Origin: Paraburkholderia phenoliruptrix
GTDB taxonomy: Bacteria; Pseudomonadota; Gammaproteobacteria; Burkholderiales; Burkholderiaceae
Length of the DNA: 64,000 bases
NCBI RefSeq assembly: GCF_019511605.1
Contig: NZ_JAEUAV010000022.1
Coordinates: 1-64,000 of the forward strand
Reading direction: 5' to 3'
A program made the translations under genes and the position numbers. This document shows, one piece after another, positions 59,118-64,000 of this stretch (the first letter of the stretch is position 1; each line of letters opens with the position of its first letter). Below the pieces are notes generated by a model that ran no database searches, had not been told where the DNA came from, and saw nothing but the letters and a program-made list of their open reading frames with translations.

Positions 59118-59143
59118 TACCCGATGTCGCGCGATTCCAGTTG

Positions 59144-59599
59144 TCATGCAGCGTGTTTGAAAGGCGACGTGAAAGCAAACGGGGACGACGGAAGAGGCGT
59201 GGCGGGCGGCGGATTGTAGACTGCCGGTGCAACCGGCGCAGGCGCCTTCTCTGCGGTGACCACAGGTTTGGATTCTGCGGCCGGATGGGTGCGCATGCGA
59301 GCTTCCATCATCGCGCACAGTTCCTCGCTCGCGGCGCCGAATAGCTGCTCCATTACGCGTTTGAGCACGCCGGACTCGTACCAGGCCTTGAAGCGCCGAT
59401 GACAGGTTTGATAGGACGGGTATTTGCGCGGCATGGCGGACCACGTGGCGCCGCTGTACATGACCCACAGTACGCCGTTGAGCACCGAGCGCGTGTTGGC
59501 AAGCGGGCGGCCCCGCAATTCCGAGCGCGGGCGCAATTCGGGCAGCAACGGCGCAATGCGTTGCCACTCTTCGTCGTTGATGTCGCGGTAGGGGTTCAT
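59144..59599 (-). CDS. Stand-alone DUF4096 (IS5-type transposase N-terminal domain) protein
   Basis: A 151-residue protein. Residues ~1-100 match the N-terminal DNA-binding DUF4096 domain of IS5-type transposases: YRDINDEEWQRIAPLLPELRPRSELRGRPLANTRSVLNGVLWVMYSGATWSAMPRKYPSYQTCHRRFKAWYESGVLKRV. No DDE catalytic domain follows. Instead there is a Pro/Ala-rich tail (PAPVAPAVYNPPPATPLPSS). No terminal inverted repeats were seen. AAGGAG precedes the ATG, and the frame is intact, so it may be a domesticated DNA-binding protein rather than decay. Confidence 0.75.
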   Translation of the reverse strand: MNPYRDINDEEWQRIAPLLPELRPRSELRGRPLANTRSVLNGVLWVMYSGATWSAMPRKYPSYQTCHRRFKAWYESGVLKRVMEQLFGAASEELCAMMEARMRTHPAAESKPVVTAEKAPAPVAPAVYNPPPATPLPSSPFAFTSPFKHAA

Positions 59600-59777
59600 G
59601 GTTTCTCCTTTGTCAGATAATCGACAAAGATAGCCAGTCGCCCACAACCGGAATATCGGAGCAATCCGAATCCTGAAAACAGGCCTTTCGGCCTAGTCCG
59701 CTAGCCGTGGAAGCAGCGACCTATCGCAAAACCACCGCCGGCGGTCGGTTCCGGCGTCCTCCGGCGCGCCCCGCGCC

Positions 59778-60875
59778 TCAGGTGAGCGACGTATCGACGA
59801 TCCGGCGCGGTGCGTCCAGATACTCCTTGCTCTGCATCTCGACGATGCGTGAGACGGTGCGCGTAAATTCGTTGGCCATCGGGCCGTCCACATAAAGCTG
59901 CTCGGGCGGCACCGCGGCGGACATCAGCAGCTTCACCTTGTGGTCGTAGAACACGTCGATGAGCCACGTGAAGCGACGCGCCTCCGACGCCATGCGCGCC
60001 GACATCTGCGGTACGGCGGACAGGATCACCGCGTGGAAACGGCTTGCGAGTTCGAGGTAATCGTTCTGCGAACGCGGACCGCCGCACAACGTCGAGAAAT
60101 CGAACCAGACCACGCCGTCGGCCTTGCGCAGTGCTTTCAGCTCGCGCTTTTCAATGTGCAGGATCGGGCTTTCGTCAGGCACGGCGGCAAGACGCGCGAA
60201 CGCGTCGCGCAGCGCCTTGTCGGCGGCCGCGCCAAGCGGCGTGTGATAGACCTCGACCTGCGCCAGCGTGCGCTGCCGGTAGTCAATGCCTGCGTCCACG
60301 TTGATCACATCGAGCTTGGCCTTGATCAGTTCGATGGCAGGCAGCATGCGGTCGCGATGCAGGCCGTCCGGATACAGCGTGTCGGGGTCGTAGTTGGACG
60401 TCATCACGAACTGCACGCCGTTTTCGAACAGCTTGTCGAGCAGGCGGTACAGAATCATCGCGTCCGCGATGTCCGACACGTGAAATTCGTCGAAACAGAT
60501 GAGCCGGTAGCGTTTGGCCACACGGCGCGCGAGCTCGTCGAGCGGATCGGCCTGGCCCTTCAGCTCTTCCAGTTCGCGATGCACCTCGCGCATGAACTCG
60601 TGGAAATGCAAGCGCGTTTTCCGCTGCACCGGCACGATCATGTAAAAGCTGTCCATCAGAAAGCTCTTGCCGCGCCCCACGCCGCCCCACATGTAGACGC
60701 CGCGCGGCTGGTCCGGGTGATTGATGAGCTTTTTGAACGCGTTCGAGCGACGCGCCTTGTACTCGACCCACTCTTCGTAGCACCGCTGCAGACGGTCCAC
60801 CGCCGCACGTTGCGCCGGGTCGGATTGATAGCCCCGCGTCTGCAGTTCTTTTTCGTAGTATTCGGTGACGTTCAT
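59778..60875 (-). CDS. zapE: Cell-division ATPase ZapE (AFG1-like)
   Basis: A 365-residue AFG1/ZapE ATPase. Walker A is GVYMWGGVGRGKSFLMDSFY, Walker B RLICFDEFHVSDIADAM, with sensor residues in FVMTSNYDPDTLYPDGLHRDRMLPAI. ZapE destabilises FtsZ at the divisome in E. coli. It follows lpdA in this order in many Burkholderiaceae. An intrinsic terminator of lpdA ends 12 bases upstream of its ATG, so it needs read-through or its own promoter. Confidence 0.92.
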   Translation of the reverse strand: MNVTEYYEKELQTRGYQSDPAQRAAVDRLQRCYEEWVEYKARRSNAFKKLINHPDQPRGVYMWGGVGRGKSFLMDSFYMIVPVQRKTRLHFHEFMREVHRELEELKGQADPLDELARRVAKRYRLICFDEFHVSDIADAMILYRLLDKLFENGVQFVMTSNYDPDTLYPDGLHRDRMLPAIELIKAKLDVINVDAGIDYRQRTLAQVEVYHTPLGAAADKALRDAFARLAAVPDESPILHIEKRELKALRKADGVVWFDFSTLCGGPRSQNDYLELASRFHAVILSAVPQMSARMASEARRFTWLIDVFYDHKVKLLMSAAVPPEQLYVDGPMANEFTRTVSRIVEMQSKEYLDAPRRIVDTSLT

Positions 60876-60886
60876 CGTGTTGCTGC

Positions 60887-60920
60887 AAAAAAAAGGCGGG
60901 AGGGAATGAACCCGCCCGCC
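60887..60920 (-). terminator. Intrinsic terminator downstream of lpdA
   Basis: On the minus strand, a GGCGGG stem (60911-60916 paired with 60895-60900) is followed by eight Ts (60887-60894 read as A on plus). It lies between lpdA and zapE and should end the odhA-odhB-lpdA transcript. Confidence 0.85.
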
Positions 60921-60966
60921 TTGTGATGCCGGAAATGCCAGTGCGTTCAGTCAGGCGTGCGCGCGA

Positions 60967-62397
60967 TTACATGTTCAGCGCGCGCTTGTCCACGGCGAGC
61001 GCCGCTTCGCGCATGACTTCGGACAGCGACGGGTGCGGATGGCAAATGCGGCCGATGTCTTCCGACGCCGCCTTGAATTCCATGGCCACCACGGCTTCGG
61101 CGATCAGGTCCGATGCGTTCGCCGCGATGATGTGCACGCCGAGCAGTTCGTCGGTCTTTGCGTCCGCGATCATTTTGACGAAACCATCTGCCTTGTTGAT
61201 GCCGAGCGCACGGCCGTTGGCCATGAACGGGAACTGGCCGGTCTTGATCTCGCGGCCTTCCGCCTTCAGTTGCTGCTCGGTCTTGCCGACCCATGCGATT
61301 TCCGGCTCGGTGTAGATCACCCACGGAATGCAGTTGTAGTCGATGTGCGGCTTCTGACCGTCGATGATTTCGGCCACCAGCACGCCTTCGTCCTCGGCCT
61401 TGTGCGCGAGCATCGGGCCCCGCACCACGTCGCCGATCGCGTACACGTTCGGCACGGCCGTCGCGCAATGATCGTCCACGTCGATAAAGCCGCGCTCGTT
61501 CGCTTTCAGACCGATCGCTTCCAGACCGAGATTGTCGGTGTTCGGCACACGGCCGATCGACACGATCAGGCGGTCGGCTTCGAGCTTCTGCGCGTTGCCG
61601 TCCTTGTCCGTGTAGTTGATTGTGACGCTGTTGTCCGTCGTGGTGACTTCGCCGACCTTCACGCCGACGTGAATGTCGAGGCCCTGCTTCTTGAACTGCT
61701 TGGCCGCTTCCTTGGACAGCGCCTGGTCAGCCGCGCCGAGGAATTCCGGCAGCGCTTCGAGCACGGTCACTTCCGCGCCGAGGCGACGCCACACCGAACC
61801 GAGTTCCAGACCAATCACGCCTGCGCCGATCACAGCGAGCTTCTTCGGCGCGGAGTCGAAAGACAGCGCGCCTTCGTTGTCGGCGACGATCTTGTTGTCC
61901 ACCGGAATGTTCGGCAGATGACGTGCCTTCGAACCGGTGGCGATAATCACGTTCTTCGCCGTGACCACTTCTGTTTCGCCTTCGCCGCTCACTTCGATCT
62001 GCACGCCGGCGTCCGTCTTGCCGGTGAACTTGCCGTGACCCTTGAGCCACGTGATCTTGTTCTTGCGGAACAGGAATTCGATACCCTTGGTCATTTTCTC
62101 GACGATGCCCTCTTTGCGAGCCATCATCTTCGAGATGTCGACCTTCACGTTCTCCACCGAAATGCCGTGGTCGGCGAGGTGATGCGACGCGTTTTCAAAC
62201 TCTTCCGACGACGCGAGCAGCGCCTTCGACGGAATGCAACCCACGTTCAGGCAGGTGCCGCCCAACTTCAGCGCGCCGGCCGGGTTCTTCCATTTTTCGA
62301 TACATGCGACGGTCTTGCCGAGCTGCGCTGCGCGAATGGCGGCGATGTAACCGCCGGGGCCTGCGCCGATCACGACGACGTCAAATTCTTTGGACAT
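60967..62397 (-). CDS. lpdA: Dihydrolipoyl dehydrogenase (E3)
   Basis: A 476-residue flavoprotein. The FAD motif is VVVIGAGPGGYIAAIRAAQLG, the redox disulfide GGTCLNVGCIPSKALL, the NAD motif VIGAGVIGLELG and the C-terminal active site HPHPSLSE with His-Glu. It reoxidises the lipoyl groups of 2-oxoglutarate dehydrogenase, passing electrons to NAD+. It lies 148 bases downstream of odhB in the same direction. Confidence 0.96.
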   Translation of the reverse strand: MSKEFDVVVIGAGPGGYIAAIRAAQLGKTVACIEKWKNPAGALKLGGTCLNVGCIPSKALLASSEEFENASHHLADHGISVENVKVDISKMMARKEGIVEKMTKGIEFLFRKNKITWLKGHGKFTGKTDAGVQIEVSGEGETEVVTAKNVIIATGSKARHLPNIPVDNKIVADNEGALSFDSAPKKLAVIGAGVIGLELGSVWRRLGAEVTVLEALPEFLGAADQALSKEAAKQFKKQGLDIHVGVKVGEVTTTDNSVTINYTDKDGNAQKLEADRLIVSIGRVPNTDNLGLEAIGLKANERGFIDVDDHCATAVPNVYAIGDVVRGPMLAHKAEDEGVLVAEIIDGQKPHIDYNCIPWVIYTEPEIAWVGKTEQQLKAEGREIKTGQFPFMANGRALGINKADGFVKMIADAKTDELLGVHIIAANASDLIAEAVVAMEFKAASEDIGRICHPHPSLSEVMREAALAVDKRALNM

Positions 62398-62501
62398 GAC
62401 AATCCTTTTGATGACGGAACGGCGCGGCCACGCTTCGTGGCGCGTCTCGTTCATGTACTGCGGAATGCGAAAGACGTGAAACTTGCCTGATCTGCAAGTG
62501 G

Positions 62502-62529
62502 CGCCGGCTTGCGTTTTTGCAAGCCGGCG
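62502..62529. promoter_or_regulatory. Intergenic hairpin between odhB and lpdA
   Basis: CGCCGGCTTGC at 62502-62512 and GCAAGCCGGCG at 62519-62529 form a perfect 11-base stem. No T-run follows on the minus strand, so it is more likely an mRNA processing or stabilising element than a terminator. Confidence 0.6.
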
Positions 62530-62545
62530 GGAAGCGGACCGGAAG

Positions 62546-63829
62546 TTACAGGTCGAGCAGCAGGCGCGCCGGATCTTCCAGCGCGTCCTTCATCGCGACG
62601 AGCGACAGCACGGCTTCGCGACCGTCGATGATCCGGTGGTCATACGAGAGCGCCAGATAGTTCATCGGACGGATCACGATCTGGCCGTTTTCGACGACAG
62701 CGCGTTCCTTCGTTGCGTGCACGCCGAGAATCGCGGACTGCGGCGGGTTGATGATCGGCGTCGACAGCATCGAGCCGAACACGCCGCCGTTCGAGATCGA
62801 GAACGTACCGCCCGTCATTTCTTCGATGGACAGCTTGCCGTCCTTCGCCTTCTGACCGAACTCGGCAATCTTCTTCTCGATTTCGGCGAGGCTCAGCTGA
62901 TCCGCGTTGCGCAGGATCGGCACCACAAGACCGCGCGGCGAACCGACAGCGATACCGATGTCGAAGTAGCCGTGATAGACGATGTCGTTACCGTCGATCG
63001 ACGCGTTCACAAGCGGGAACTTCTTCAGCGCGTGCACAGCCGCCTTCACGAAGAACGACATGAAGCCGAGCTTCACGCCATGTTCCTTTTCGAACTTGTC
63101 CTTGTACTTGTTGCGCAGATCCATGACCGGCGCCATGTTGACTTCGTTGAACGTGGTCAGGATGGCGTTGGTTTGCTGCGACTCGAGCAGACGCTCGGCG
63201 ATACGCGCGCGCAGACGCGACATCGGCACGCGTTGTTCCGGGCGGTCCTTCAGCCATTGCTCGGCCGAGGCCGGCGCCTTCACGTCCGGCAGCGCAGGCT
63301 TGGCGGCCTTCGGTGCAGCAGCCGGTGCGGGCGCAGCGGTCTTTGCGGCAGGCGCGCCGGCGGTCAGCACGTCGCCCTTGGTGATGCGGCCGTCGCGGCC
63401 CGTGCCGGCGACGTCGCCAGCGGCGAGGCCCTTCTCTGCCATCAGCTTGCCGGCGGCCGGCGAAGCAGCGGTGTTCGCACCCGTTGCGGATGCAGCTTGC
63501 GCGGCCGGTGCAGCAGCCGGCGCCGGAGCCGGAGCGGCCACGGGCGCGGGCTTCACTTCGGCTTCGACAGCAGCGGCGCCTGCGGTGCCTTCCGTGTCGA
63601 TCTTGGCGATGACCTGGTCAGCGGTGACCGTGTCGCCGTCGTTCGCGATGACTTGCGCGAGCACGCCGGCTGCGGGTGCCGGCACTTCGAGCACGACCTT
63701 GTCGGTCTCGATTTCGATGAGAATTTCGTCTTGAGCAACAGCCTCGCCGGGCTTCTTCTTCCACTGCAGCATCGTGGCTTCCGAGACCGACTCGGACAGC
63801 TGGGGAACCTTGACTTCAACAATAGCCAT
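62546..63829 (-). CDS. odhB: 2-oxoglutarate dehydrogenase E2 (dihydrolipoyl succinyltransferase)
   Basis: A 427-residue E2. The lipoyl domain is residues 1-80, with the modified lysine K44 in EIETDKVVLEVP. An Ala/Pro linker follows, then the peripheral-subunit-binding domain (SPAAGKLMAEKGLAAGDVAGTGRDGRITKGDV) and the catalytic domain ending in LALSYDHRIIDGREAV with the active-site His and Asp. It transfers succinyl groups to CoA in the TCA cycle. The start MAIVEVKVPQL at 63829 is the family start. Confidence 0.96.
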   Translation of the reverse strand: MAIVEVKVPQLSESVSEATMLQWKKKPGEAVAQDEILIEIETDKVVLEVPAPAAGVLAQVIANDGDTVTADQVIAKIDTEGTAGAAAVEAEVKPAPVAAPAPAPAAAPAAQAASATGANTAASPAAGKLMAEKGLAAGDVAGTGRDGRITKGDVLTAGAPAAKTAAPAPAAAPKAAKPALPDVKAPASAEQWLKDRPEQRVPMSRLRARIAERLLESQQTNAILTTFNEVNMAPVMDLRNKYKDKFEKEHGVKLGFMSFFVKAAVHALKKFPLVNASIDGNDIVYHGYFDIGIAVGSPRGLVVPILRNADQLSLAEIEKKIAEFGQKAKDGKLSIEEMTGGTFSISNGGVFGSMLSTPIINPPQSAILGVHATKERAVVENGQIVIRPMNYLALSYDHRIIDGREAVLSLVAMKDALEDPARLLLDL

Positions 63830-63975
63830 TATGAATATCCTGAATACGTATCGGGTGACGGCGCGGTGAACGACGACCGCCTGCGAACCCTGCGTGCCGC
63901 GCTCCGAACCATGAACAAGGGTTGCGGAATGCGGCACGGGAAAGCGCACTGCGCTTTCCCGGTCCGTCTCATTTC

Positions 63976-64000
63976 TTATTTAGCGATCGACGCGCTCTTG
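63976..64000 (-). CDS. odhA: 2-oxoglutarate dehydrogenase E1, last codons (partial)
   Basis: Only the end is in the window: the frame reads K-S-A-S-I-A-K and stops with TAA at 63976-63978. Position 146 bases before odhB, on the same strand, identifies it as odhA by gene order; the sequence alone is too short to prove it. Confidence 0.65.

Noticed and set aside
59144..59647. Complete IS5-family insertion sequence
   Set aside because: Only the DUF4096 part is present, with no DDE domain, no terminal inverted repeats and no target duplication seen.

Overview
This window is a chromosomal segment of a GC-rich betaproteobacterium. It most resembles Burkholderiaceae, probably Paraburkholderia or Burkholderia. 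The reasons are the odhA-odhB-lpdA-zapE gene order at the right end, a second Hfq with a long tail, a Burkholderia-type Tad cluster containing a DUF3613 gene, and a PsrA-like regulator leading a beta-oxidation cluster. The genus is an inference. No rRNA, tRNA, CRISPR array, prophage or complete insertion sequence was seen.

Layout. 1-6085: a DUF1992 gene, a 2'-5' RNA ligase family gene, then a radical SAM protein and a DUF4130-UdgX fusion behind a near-perfect LexA box, followed by a ChrA transporter. 6134-13380: housekeeping and accessory genes (SAM methyltransferase, Fet4-like permease, chemotaxis receptor, EamA exporter, DUF5666 protein, MsrP-like molybdoenzyme with a cytochrome b). 13738-19771: a putative signalling locus made of an acyl-ACP-reductase-like enzyme, a CqsS/LqsS-type hybrid sensor kinase directly downstream, an orphan SsuA-like binding protein, and a convergent response regulator fused to a histidine kinase. 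20167-31092: an SHS-type MFS transporter, a candidate structured small RNA, then a TetR-led fatty-acid cluster (acyl-CoA dehydrogenase, FabG4-like reductase, MaoC hydratase, thiolase, FadD). 31142-36041: DUF1571 protein, small Tat-type protein, VAO-type flavoenzyme, and an ECF sigma/anti-sigma pair with a tiny lipoprotein. 36362-37954: an Hfq paralogue and two small hypotheticals, one lying beside 18 perfect copies of a heptanucleotide. 38278-52404: a complete minus-strand Tad/Flp pilus cluster ending in a sigma-54 activator. 53008-59045: two paralogous Gly/Ser/Thr-rich repeat lipoproteins (the first behind a good sigma-54 promoter match), a two-partner-secretion outer-membrane protein and a DUF2147 protein. 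59144-64000: a transposase-derived DUF4096 protein, zapE, lpdA, odhB and the last codons of odhA.

Best candidate for an undescribed system: the enzyme/sensor pair at 13738-17167. Known CqsS/LqsS relatives sit beside a PLP-dependent alpha-hydroxyketone synthase. Here that place is taken by a Rossmann enzyme that keeps the CFAE motif of cyanobacterial acyl-ACP reductase. This suggests a fatty-aldehyde-derived signal read by a CqsS-like kinase, with the nearby receiver-kinase fusion (18587-19771) as a likely downstream partner.

Second candidate: a sigma-54-linked surface programme joining the Tad pilus to repeat lipoproteins and an orphan TpsB transporter whose usual VRGY arginine appears to be replaced. 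The intergenic regions are also unusual: many carry short tandem or low-complexity repeats, each with a different unit.
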